44,232 nucleotides of DNA from DASRYH01 sp035687245 (GTDB lineage Bacteria; Actinomycetota; Coriobacteriia; Anaerosomatales; PHET01), in contig DASRYH010000003.1 in NCBI GenBank assembly GCA_035687245.1, positions 1-44,232 on the forward strand, given 5' to 3'. Position 1 is the first letter of the stretch. Each line of letters starts with the position of its first letter. Shown one piece after another: positions 30,445 through 37,627 of this stretch. The position numbers and the translations under genes are program-made. Below the pieces are notes generated by a model. It was not told the origin of the DNA. It worked only from the letters and a program-made list of their open reading frames with translations, and did no database searches.

Positions 30445-31940
30445 CCGACGCACCGCTGCGCCCCGAGAACGACGGACCGCTTGAGAGCCCCGAGCAGCTC
30501 GCAAGTGAAGCCAGGAGCGTACAGCCGTCCTTCGTGGCCGTTCAGGCGCCGTTCGCGACTCCTGAGCGCCTCGAGATGGCGCGCGAACTGGTGCGCACCA
30601 TCGCGGTGGCGCACACCAACGCCGCGCTCTACCCCACCACTCACCCTCTCGTCTCCACGACGCTGGGCGACCTCGTGCGAGCTGTGCAGTCGCTCGTCAC
30701 CTCGGGTTTCTCGAGCGTGAGCCTCAACATCTACAAGGGCACGCTCTTCGTTGAGAACCAGGTCTTCCCCGAGGAGAGCGTCACCTATCGTCGCTTGATC
30801 GAGGAGTGCCTCGACCGCGGTGTTTCGGCGATCACGTTCATCGAAGGCACCACCGAGACCGACGCCGCGTCGCTCATCGAACTGCTGGCGCAGTCGCGCA
30901 TCACCGACATCGAGAACGCCACACGCTTCCTGGAGCAGAAGGGCGCGACGCACGTGACGGTCGCGGAGACCACCACACTCGATTCGGGCGAAGAGCAGAA
31001 CCAGGAAGCGCGTCACCGCGCACGCGACTCCTACGAGGCCGGCCTCAACTCGATGCGCGATATCGAGGCGCAGGCCAAGCTCGGCAAGACGATGGAGATC
31101 GGCTCGCTGCAGCGCGTCGTGGAGTCTCTGCTCGACAACCTGCTGCAAGACCCAGCGGCCGTGCTCGCGCTCGCCGCGATCAAGGGCCACGACGACTACA
31201 CGCTCAACCACTCGCTCAACGTGTGCGTGCTCGCGCTCTCGCTCGGCTCGGCTCTCGGACTTCCCGCCGAAGACCTGCGCTCGCTGGGTCTGGCCGGGCT
31301 GCTCTATGACATCGGCAAGGTGCGTATCGCCGAGGACATCCTGGCCAAGGCCGGCCCGCTTACGGCTACAGAGTGGCAGGAGGTCAAGCGTCACACCGAA
31401 GAGGGTGCAGACCTCCTCAAGCGCCTGCAGCTCGCCGACAAGATGCCGATGATCGTGGCCTACGAGCACCACCAGCGCTACGACATGATGGGCTACCCGG
31501 AGGCCGCCTCCGATAGCGAGCAGCACGTCTTCAGCCGAGTAGTCTCGGTCTGCGACGCCTACGACGCAATGACCACCAATCGCCCGTTCCGCCGCGAGAT
31601 CCGCCCGGACAAGGCGCTGGCCGTCCTCATGCAGGGCCGGGGCAAGGCCTACGACCCGACCGTCACCAAAGCGCTCGTTGCGATGCTTGGCATCTACCCC
31701 ATGGGCGCCGTCGTGCGCCTCGACGACCGCTCGATCGCAGTGGTCTACCGCGTCAATAACGACGACCTGCTGCACCCGAGGGTGAAGCTGCTGATCGACC
31801 CGTCCGGCGCGTGGCGAGAGGCGCCCGAGATGCTGGACCTGAGGCTCGTGGACCCGATCACCGGCGAAGCCGTACGCTCGATCGTCGAGGCGATTCCGGC
31901 CGCCGAAGCCGGCGTCGACGACGTCTGGCAGTACCTGTAG
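30441..31940 (+). CDS. HD-GYP-domain protein with altered catalytic dyad
   Basis: This 499-aa cytoplasmic protein has an N-terminal alpha/beta domain (about 40-175) shared with the upstream gene. A C-terminal HD-GYP-type domain (about 240-425) has HDDYTLNHSLNVCVLAL, the dyad region GLLYDIGKVRI, KRHTEEGADLL, EHHQRYDMMGYP and VCDAYDAMTTNRPFR. HD-GYP enzymes hydrolyse cyclic di-GMP. In this protein the His of the HD dyad is Tyr (Y289-D290), and the GYP loop reads HHQRYDMMGYP instead of HHExxDGxGYP. Other metal-ligand positions look intact. It may have lost or altered activity and act as a c-di-GMP receptor, or use another substrate. Confidence 0.85.
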   Translation: MTDAPLRPENDGPLESPEQLASEARSVQPSFVAVQAPFATPERLEMARELVRTIAVAHTNAALYPTTHPLVSTTLGDLVRAVQSLVTSGFSSVSLNIYKGTLFVENQVFPEESVTYRRLIEECLDRGVSAITFIEGTTETDAASLIELLAQSRITDIENATRFLEQKGATHVTVAETTTLDSGEEQNQEARHRARDSYEAGLNSMRDIEAQAKLGKTMEIGSLQRVVESLLDNLLQDPAAVLALAAIKGHDDYTLNHSLNVCVLALSLGSALGLPAEDLRSLGLAGLLYDIGKVRIAEDILAKAGPLTATEWQEVKRHTEEGADLLKRLQLADKMPMIVAYEHHQRYDMMGYPEAASDSEQHVFSRVVSVCDAYDAMTTNRPFRREIRPDKALAVLMQGRGKAYDPTVTKALVAMLGIYPMGAVVRLDDRSIAVVYRVNNDDLLHPRVKLLIDPSGAWREAPEMLDLRLVDPITGEAVRSIVEAIPAAEAGVDDVWQYL

Positions 31941-31952
31941 GCAGAGACTGAC

Positions 31953-31987
31953 AGCACGCACTTGGCTGTGATGGCCCGGCGCGTGCT
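31953..31987 (+). terminator. Possible terminator of the HEAT/HD-GYP operon
   Basis: AGCACGC (31953-31959) and GCGTGCT (31981-31987) form a 7-bp stem, followed by TTGAATC. It begins 12 bases after the stop. A second 10-bp hairpin with one G-U pair follows at 32006-32028. Neither has a good T run. Confidence 0.4.
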
Positions 31988-32062
31988 TTGAATCACTCCT
32001 GACGTCCTGGCGACCGGTGGTTGCCAGGCTCGTCCCGTTGCGTAGGCCCCGCAGACACCCTG

Positions 32063-32084
32063 ACTTGTGACATGGGTCACAAGT
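32063..32084. promoter_or_regulatory. CRP/FNR-family operator
   Basis: ACTTGTGAC-ATGG-GTCACAAGT is a perfect 9-bp inverted repeat with a 4-bp spacer. It contains TGTGA-N6-TCACA, the exact consensus for CRP-type regulators in proteobacteria and actinobacteria. It lies 102 bases upstream of the phospholipase C-like gene start, a normal activator position. No CRP gene is in the window. Confidence 0.7.
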
Positions 32085-32185
32085 TGCATACGCAATTTGC
32101 CCTTTGGCCTGCCCAATTACTGGACTTTGGGCCGCAATCTGCCGATGTAGAAGGTGTCAGACGAGCACCAGATGGAGTGAACAGA

Positions 32186-33523
32186 ATGTCTCGCAAAATC
32201 AAGATGGCGACCCTGATCGTCATAGCAGTCGCCCTTCTCCTCCCCTCAACCGCCTTCGCGTGGTCCAACGGCCCCGCGGTCGGCGGCGTGACTGGGAACG
32301 GCTTCGGCACTCATGACTGGATCCTCGACAACGCTATCAAGACCGCTGGTCAGGGCGGAACCTGGCTCGACTACAATGCCGCTCTGCTTGCGAGCGATGA
32401 CCCTGACACTCAGAGCACCGATTCGGCATGGCACCTCTTCCGCGACAAGGGCATCAGCCGCGGAGCGCCCTACGCGGTCGGCACGCTCTACGAGCAGGCC
32501 GTCGAGGCCTACCGGGCCGGAGACGTCGCCAAGGCGAGCCGCTGTATCGGCCTGCTGTCGCACTACTACGCCGACGTACTTGAGCCCTTCCATACGACCT
32601 ATGACGCTATCGACCACGAGTCAGCGCACCTGAGCTACGAGCTGGCGGTCGACGACTACACCCGCCACGCCGGTGACAAACAGAGCTGGAACGTCTCACG
32701 CGGCACACAGCCCGTGTCCGACATCCGTGCTCAAACGGTGGCGGCCGCCAAGTTCGCGCGCTCCAAGTACCCCGATCTGCTAAGCGCCTACGGCAGCGGC
32801 GGCTCCGTAAATAGCTCAGTCAGCCAGATTACTGGCGCAGTTCTCTCGAGGGCCTCCAACGACCTTGCCGACATCATCGCGTCAGTTCCTTCGGCGGCAG
32901 GGGTTGCGCCCGCGCCGACGGCGATCGGCGTCCAGATGAGCCGCTACAACGTCGCGCAGAACGCGAAGGCTGGCGCTCTGGTGCAGGTAAGAAACGACAA
33001 CGGCGCTCCGATGGAGGGCGTCGGCGTCCTACTGACCTGGCAGGTCGCGGGTGGCACCAAGCAGGTGCTGGCCTACACCGACAGCAGCGGCTACGCGCAG
33101 TACTACCAGAACGTCGGCGCGCTGCCGCTCATGCAGCCGCGCATCCTCACCGCAACCGCCAGCTCTGGCGGAGCGACCGTCGCGGCAACGACGACCTACT
33201 GCGCGACCCCGCGTCTCAAGACCGGCCGCGCCGGAGTTCGCACGAGCGTCTCGACCCACCACCCGGCACGAGGCACCGCCGTCAAGGCGTCGACCAAGTG
33301 CATCTCAGCGAGCGGCAAGCCGGTGGCTGGACTGAAGGTCGCCTTCCACTGGGCCTTTAAGGGTGGCGAGAAGCTGACCTACGGCGTGACCAACGCGAAG
33401 GGCATCGCGCGCACCTCGCTCAACATCCGGCAAGCGCCGAAGGGCTACCGCGTGAAGGTCATCGGTCGCGTGGAGTCCGGCGGCAGCAAGCGTTCCTCGA
33501 CGGCGACGTTCGTTCCGAAGTAG
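32186..33523 (+). CDS. Secreted zinc-dependent phospholipase C-like protein with Ig-like tail
   Basis: This 445-aa protein has a signal peptide cleaved after AFA, leaving Trp (W26) as the first residue. This is the hallmark of zinc phospholipases C (B. cereus PLC, clostridial alpha-toxin), where the N-terminal Trp binds zinc. The helical domain (26-about 270) keeps the ligand set: H43 in THDW, H83, H126-x3-D130-x5-H136 in LSHYYADVLEPFH, and H148-x3-E152. Two Ig-like beta domains of the invasin/Big_1 type follow (about 285-365 and 370-443). The start at ATG 32186 has GGAGTGA six bases upstream. It probably acts on phospholipids outside the cell. A CRP-type site is upstream. Confidence 0.85.
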   Translation: MSRKIKMATLIVIAVALLLPSTAFAWSNGPAVGGVTGNGFGTHDWILDNAIKTAGQGGTWLDYNAALLASDDPDTQSTDSAWHLFRDKGISRGAPYAVGTLYEQAVEAYRAGDVAKASRCIGLLSHYYADVLEPFHTTYDAIDHESAHLSYELAVDDYTRHAGDKQSWNVSRGTQPVSDIRAQTVAAAKFARSKYPDLLSAYGSGGSVNSSVSQITGAVLSRASNDLADIIASVPSAAGVAPAPTAIGVQMSRYNVAQNAKAGALVQVRNDNGAPMEGVGVLLTWQVAGGTKQVLAYTDSSGYAQYYQNVGALPLMQPRILTATASSGGATVAATTTYCATPRLKTGRAGVRTSVSTHHPARGTAVKASTKCISASGKPVAGLKVAFHWAFKGGEKLTYGVTNAKGIARTSLNIRQAPKGYRVKVIGRVESGGSKRSSTATFVPK

Positions 33524-33545
33524 CCTCGAACCCAACGCATGACCC

Positions 33546-33587
33546 AACGGGCCCGCGACCGGATCTATTCGGCAACGCGGGTTCGTT
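33546..33587. terminator. Bidirectional terminator between convergent genes
   Basis: AACGGGCCCGCG (33546-33557) pairs with CGCGGGTTCGTT (33576-33587) over 12 bp with two G-U pairs and an 18-base loop. It lies between the stops at 33523 (plus) and 33592 (minus). Confidence 0.6.
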
Positions 33588-33591
33588 TCGT

Positions 33592-34827
33592 CTAAGGGGT
33601 AGCCGTCGCGCCGGCCTCGGCGAGCGGGTCGCCGAAGTAGCGCCAGTAGAGCAGCCAGAACGACATGTTGCCGTGCAAGTGCGGCGTGTAGCGGTACAGC
33701 GAGTAGGTCGCCGAATTGGTGGGGTTCACGACACTGCCATCGATCGCGCGGCTGATGCCCTCGTGCCACGGTCGGGTGTTGGTGTCCAGACTCTTGGCGC
33801 CGTACCAGACCTGGTTGCCGAAGCCCTTGTACTTGGAGAGCGTGCGGCTGTCGGTCTTGCCGACTCCGAGCGCCCAGTCCAGCGCCCGCTGGGAGGGGCC
33901 GCTCTTCGACAGCAGCGACTGCTCCTTCTGCAGCTTGACCAGCAGCACCTTGGGGCTGATGCGCCACGCCTTCGCGGCCTCGGCGATCATCTCAGCCACA
34001 GAGTGCATCTCGCCGTTGTGGTCGCGCGTACGGTAGGTGGCGAGCACGCCCGGCTGCTTGTCCAGAAACGCCTGTATCTGCTCGATGGTCATGCTGTCTG
34101 CAGCGCGAAACGCGCTCTGCGAGATGATCGTGTCCGGATTGAAGTCGGTGCCCGGCTTGGAACCGGAAGTAGACGCAGCGGCCGCCTGCGCCGCCGCCTG
34201 CTCTCTGAGCATGCGCGCGAGGTCCTCGCCTAGCTCGATCGACCTCTTCTCCTCATCGGCGACCTCGTCCTCGATCTTCTTACGCTTCACGTCGATGTCG
34301 ACAATGAGGCCTTTGAGCCGATCGAGCCGCATCGAAAGACGCTCCTGCAGGTACATGCTGTCCACCCGGGCGTCGGCGACCTGCTGAACGAGCTGGGCGT
34401 CGCGCTCGCCGATCAGCGTGATGAAGTAGCTGCGGTTCAGGAAGTCGTCGAAGTCCTTGGACGTGAGCAGGATCGTGAGGATGCTCGCCCGGTCGTTGCG
34501 GTACAGCTGCACGACACGGTCGGCCAGTGCCTCGCGCCGACGTTGAAGCTTCACGTCGGCCGACGCAACGTCGCTTGAGACTTGCGAAACCTCAGACTCC
34601 AGCCGCTCGATGTCGCGCGCCATGCCGATGTAGGCGTCCACCATCTTGGCGAGCTCGATGCGCTTCGCGGCAAGCTGCGACTTCTGCGCGGTGTGCTCGG
34701 TCTTCTTCTGCTCGATGTCGCTCTCTGTGGGGGCAGCGTGCGCTACGTGGGGCACAGCAAAGTACGCCGCCGCCAGCGCAATCACCAGCGAGCCGCACGC
34801 GAGCGATCTGGTTCCCCATCGATGCAA
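33592..34827 (-). CDS. Secreted coiled-coil protein with lysozyme-like C-terminal domain
   Basis: This 411-aa protein has a signal peptide (1-about 33, ending VAHAA), a long coiled coil (about 35-220), a Ser/Gly linker, and a C-terminal domain (about 245-405) that starts SMTIEQIQAFLDKQ and carries ISPKVLLVKLQKEQSLL, KGFGNQVWYGA and GNMSFWLLYWRYFG. The C-terminal part resembles the lysozyme-like or hydrolase modules found in wall proteins of actinobacteria and clostridia; the Glu in KEQSLL is the likely catalytic acid. The coiled coil has the PcsB-like ADRVVQLYRND...TSKDFDDFLNRSYF. TTG at 34827 is preceded by GGAG six bases upstream. Wall hydrolysis is likely, not proven. Confidence 0.8.
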   Translation of the reverse strand: MHRWGTRSLACGSLVIALAAAYFAVPHVAHAAPTESDIEQKKTEHTAQKSQLAAKRIELAKMVDAYIGMARDIERLESEVSQVSSDVASADVKLQRRREALADRVVQLYRNDRASILTILLTSKDFDDFLNRSYFITLIGERDAQLVQQVADARVDSMYLQERLSMRLDRLKGLIVDIDVKRKKIEDEVADEEKRSIELGEDLARMLREQAAAQAAAASTSGSKPGTDFNPDTIISQSAFRAADSMTIEQIQAFLDKQPGVLATYRTRDHNGEMHSVAEMIAEAAKAWRISPKVLLVKLQKEQSLLSKSGPSQRALDWALGVGKTDSRTLSKYKGFGNQVWYGAKSLDTNTRPWHEGISRAIDGSVVNPTNSATYSLYRYTPHLHGNMSFWLLYWRYFGDPLAEAGATATP

Positions 34828-35038
34828 GCGCGTCTCCTGCTGTGGTCGGTGTCCACCGACGTGTGTCGAGCCAACGCAAGCGGCTCGTCGGAGCGCCAGA
34901 AACATAGCACGGCGAGGCGCAAATCCACACGCTCTGTGTATCGGCATGCCGCCGCTGCAACGCTAGGACCGCATCATTGCTTGCGTCCACCCTGGGTGTC
35001 TGCTGTCGCGGGCACGGGGCTTGCTCTACCATCAGGCA

Positions 35039-35320
35039 ATGCACTCACTGCGCTACAGCCGAATCGCGTTCTGCTTCGCGGTGGTCCTCCTCGTGACGGC
35101 CCCCGTGGCTTCGGCATTCGTGTGCGGAGCTCCGGTTGAGGACTGCTGCAGCACCGCGCGCATCGACCACCAGCGTGAGACGAACCATATCTCCCCCATC
35201 GTGGTTCTGCCCGCAGCCGTCAGCGTCTCCCCCGTGCCACTGGGCGCAGAGTCGCCCGTAGCTGCATGCGACCGGTCGGTACCCACCGTCGCAGCCAGCC
35301 TCACTCCTCTGCGAATCTGA
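35039..35320 (+). CDS. Small secreted Cys-containing protein
   Basis: This 93-aa protein has a signal peptide (about 1-27, ending PVASA) and a mature part FVCGAPVEDCCSTARIDH with three Cys close together, another Cys (AACDRS) and several His. This pattern suggests a metal-binding or disulfide-linked periplasmic/extracellular peptide. I do not recognise the family. It is followed 52 bases later by a membrane protein with an HMA-like tail; the two are linked by an RNA structure that hides the second gene's ribosome site (35303-35365). A role in metal handling is inference. Confidence 0.65.
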   Translation: MHSLRYSRIAFCFAVVLLVTAPVASAFVCGAPVEDCCSTARIDHQRETNHISPIVVLPAAVSVSPVPLGAESPVAACDRSVPTVAASLTPLRI

Positions 35321-35365
35321 CGCGCCTGAAGTTCGCTCGCGTCAGTTCACCCTTCTCAGAGGAGT
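35303..35365 (+). promoter_or_regulatory. RNA structure sequestering the ribosome site of the gene at 35373
   Basis: ACTCCTCTG (35303-35311), in the last codons of the upstream gene, is perfectly complementary to CAGAGGAGT (35357-35365), which contains the GAGGAG ribosome site of the next gene. A second perfect stem, TGACGCG (35318-35324) with CGCGTCA (35338-35344), is nested inside. A ribosome finishing at the stop (35318-35320) would open the outer stem, giving translational coupling. Base pairing is seen; in-vivo folding is inference. Confidence 0.6.
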
Positions 35366-35372
35366 ACCTTCG

Positions 35373-36617
35373 ATGAAGCTCGTCTCCCGCTGGGCCGCCC
35401 TCGCGGTCCTCGCCCTATCACTTGTCCTACCCGCCGCCGCGCTCGCGGCCCCTGCGACGTTCAGCAGCGTCGAGGTGGCCGTACACCCTGAACAGACTGG
35501 CGCGGTGATGATCGTGTCGGGCACGCTTGCCGAAGATGTCGCCCTGCCGGCCGAGGTCGAACTCGCAGTGCCTGCCGGCGCGCGCCTTCAGTGGGCCGGC
35601 GAGATCCTCGGCGGATCGCCGGACGCGGACCCGAGCGTCGACTACAAGGTGGAGACACGCGACGGTCTCGACGTCTACTCATTCTCGATGAAGTCGTCTC
35701 GCACCGCACAACTCGAGATCCTGCCTTCGGACCTCGTCACCACCACACCCACGGGCATGCTCGCCGATGTCACGTGGACGCCTTCGACCGATCTTCCTCG
35801 CGTGACCGTGAACTACCTGCTGCCCCAGACCGCTTCGGTGCTCACGCCTGCCGACGGTGCTGAGATGTCGGCCGGCCCAGAGGGCTACAGCTACTATGTA
35901 CGCACGGTGGACAACGCGAAGGCCGGCGAGCCCATCTCGCTCAAGTTCGGCTACTCGCTTGGCGCTGCAGCCGCTCCGACGACCACCACGCCCAAGAGCA
36001 ACAACGACAGCATCGTGCTCGTAGCGATTCTTGGCGCCGTGCTGCTCGCCTTCGCTGGGCTCGCGGTCGGCGTGGTTCGCAAGGCGCAGGCTAAGGCGGC
36101 CGCCTCAGAGCAGCCCGCTGGCAAGCCGCACACCGCCCGTATGCCGAAGCTTGAGGCACTCGCCGAAGCGGACGAGGTCGAAGCCGAAAGCGTCGACGAG
36201 GCAGAGCCGGCCGGAACCCATGCTCGTCCTCGGACTCAGATCTACCTGCTCGTTGGCGTGCTTGTCGTCATCGGGCTCGCAGCCGGTCTAGCCCTGGGTT
36301 CTGGCGGCAAGGCCTCCGTCATCGGCGACGTGGCTACCCTGCAGATTGCATCGGTGGACACGTGCACCACATCCAACATCGCCCTCAAGACCCCAGAGGG
36401 AGCCGATCTCGCGAAAGACGCCAACGACATTCTCGGCCGGCTGAAGTCGGTCACGGGTGTAGGGAATGCGAGCCTCTACATCAAGGAGTCGAGGCTCGAG
36501 GTCGCCTACTGCGACTCGAACACCTCTGAGGAGTTGATCCGGGCTGCACTGGAGCCGACGGGGTACTTGGCTGACTCAGCCCCAGCGACAGGCGACCCAA
36601 GCGCGCCCGCGCAGTAG
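35373..36617 (+). CDS. Two-TM surface membrane protein with HMA-like C-terminal domain
   Basis: This 414-aa protein has a signal peptide (1-25), an extracellular beta-sandwich domain (about 26-205), a transmembrane helix (about 211-233, IVLVAILGAVLLAFAGLAV), an acidic cytoplasmic linker rich in Glu/Ala, a second transmembrane helix (about 289-309) and a C-terminal 85-residue domain outside. The last domain has the beta-alpha-beta-beta-alpha-beta pattern of heavy-metal-associated (HMA) folds: VATLQIASVDTCTTSN, LKSVTGVGNASLYIKESRLEVAYC, LIRAALEPTGYL. It lacks the MxCxxC metal site, but two Cys remain. Ribosome site GAGGAG lies eight bases before the ATG and is paired to the upstream gene. Function unknown; metal sensing or transfer is a guess. 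Confidence 0.7.
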   Translation: MKLVSRWAALAVLALSLVLPAAALAAPATFSSVEVAVHPEQTGAVMIVSGTLAEDVALPAEVELAVPAGARLQWAGEILGGSPDADPSVDYKVETRDGLDVYSFSMKSSRTAQLEILPSDLVTTTPTGMLADVTWTPSTDLPRVTVNYLLPQTASVLTPADGAEMSAGPEGYSYYVRTVDNAKAGEPISLKFGYSLGAAAAPTTTTPKSNNDSIVLVAILGAVLLAFAGLAVGVVRKAQAKAAASEQPAGKPHTARMPKLEALAEADEVEAESVDEAEPAGTHARPRTQIYLLVGVLVVIGLAAGLALGSGGKASVIGDVATLQIASVDTCTTSNIALKTPEGADLAKDANDILGRLKSVTGVGNASLYIKESRLEVAYCDSNTSEELIRAALEPTGYLADSAPATGDPSAPAQ

Positions 36618-36627
36618 GCGCTCATCG

Positions 36628-36659
36628 GCGGCCTCGGTGCGAATACGTGCCGGGGCCGC
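36628..36659. terminator. Terminator-like hairpin between convergent genes
   Basis: GCGGCCTCGG (36628-36637) pairs with CCGGGGCCGC (36650-36659), 10 bp with one G-U pair. It lies between the stops at 36617 and 36659, with no T run. Confidence 0.45.
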
Positions 36660-36913
36660 TAGTGCGCGAGCTTCTTTTCCGCGGTGTCGAGCACTTCGAC
36701 GAGCGTGCGGCCACGCAACTGCCACGGCTGCAGACCGACGGAGCGCGACCCGTCTGAGCGCTTGACCCAGACCGTCCCCCGCTCGTCCGCTTCGGTGGAG
36801 AACTCGGGCTCGGGGAATCGTGAACGACATGCTTCGACCATCAGCATGACGGCTTCCTCGCGTTTGGCGGCCGTGGTGGACACGGTCTTGGGGCCGACAG
36901 ACGCACGGGGCAT
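36659..36913 (-). CDS. Hypothetical 84-aa protein
   Basis: A soluble, mixed-charge protein, no signal peptide and no Cys except one. It opens MPRASVGPKTVSTTAAKREEAVMLMVEAC, then EFSTEADERGTVWVKRSDGS and a C-terminal helix TLVEVLDTAEKKLAH. I chose ATG at 36913, which has GGAGG eight bases upstream; the ATG at 36928 has no ribosome site. I do not recognise the family. It stands alone, convergent with the HMA-like gene. Confidence 0.6.
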   Translation of the reverse strand: MPRASVGPKTVSTTAAKREEAVMLMVEACRSRFPEPEFSTEADERGTVWVKRSDGSRSVGLQPWQLRGRTLVEVLDTAEKKLAH

Positions 36914-37044
36914 TGACGACGCCTCCATTCGGTTCGCGAGTACTGATCGTGGAGGCCCGTCGTCTCAAGGCGCCGGTTCGAGGGAACGCCGAGGCGAAGG
37001 CGGGCGAGCACAAGTCGTATACCCATTATGCGCCTTCGGCAGGC

Positions 37045-37503
37045 CTAGGACACGTACTCGTGTACCGCGAAGGCGAACTCGGAGGGCGAGAGGGGCACCG
37101 TGATGTCCGGATCGATGGGGGTGCCGATCGATGTCCACTCGTACATACGGCCGAGCCCGGCAGCAGCGCCTTCGGGGTCGGCCGGACAGACGAGGGTCAG
37201 ATAGCGAAAGCTCGTGTCCGATGCGACCAACGCCACGAAGTTCGGCTCTCCCATGCAGGCCAGCGGCATCGTCACAAGGGCGCAGGCTTTGGACGGCCCG
37301 AAGGTAACAAGTGCCACGCTTAGTCCTGTCGGCGGCACGGTCTTTTCGCCGCGTTCGGAGCGCTCGGAGGACAGTTGACGCCAAAGGGTGAGCAGAGGCT
37401 CGTCGGCGTCGGTCGTCAGGTCGGTCAGGAGCTGGTTCGGATCGCAGAAGAACGCGTCGCGCAGCGTCGACATAGCGAACTCATCTTGATAGGACCGGGC
37501 CAT
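37045..37503 (-). CDS. Hypothetical 152-aa soluble protein
   Basis: A soluble alpha/beta protein, no signal peptide. Segments are MSTLRDAFFCDPNQLLTDL, TGLSVALVTFGPSKACALVTMPLACMGEPNFVALV, SFRYLTLVCPADP and the C-terminal PLSPSEFAFAVHEYVS. The family is not recognised. The start is ATG 37503 with AAGG upstream; an internal ATG (MSTLRD) is possible. It lies downstream of the lipoprotein terminator at 37581, so it is probably transcribed alone. Confidence 0.55.
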   Translation of the reverse strand: MARSYQDEFAMSTLRDAFFCDPNQLLTDLTTDADEPLLTLWRQLSSERSERGEKTVPPTGLSVALVTFGPSKACALVTMPLACMGEPNFVALVASDTSFRYLTLVCPADPEGAAAGLGRMYEWTSIGTPIDPDITVPLSPSEFAFAVHEYVS

Positions 37504-37580
37504 TGCGTGACTGCCTTCTATGCGGGTAGACGTTCGGTGCCTATGCAATGGTCATCGGCACGAGCTGGCCGAAACCTAAA

Positions 37581-37612
37581 CGGCGGCGGACCGCTGATGC
37601 AGCCCGCCGCCG
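37581..37612 (-). terminator. Terminator of the 224-aa lipoprotein gene
   Basis: CGGCGGCGG (37581-37589) and CCGCCGCCG (37604-37612) form a perfect 9-bp stem; on the minus strand TTTAGGTTTC follows. It lies 16 bases after the stop at 37628. Confidence 0.75.
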
Positions 37613-37627
37613 CGTGCCAAGCGCTAG

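Noticed and set aside
30261..31961. 566-codon minus-strand open frame opposite the HD-GYP gene
   Set aside because: It is an antisense shadow caused by high-GC codon use; the sense strand carries clear HD-GYP motifs and a coupled start.
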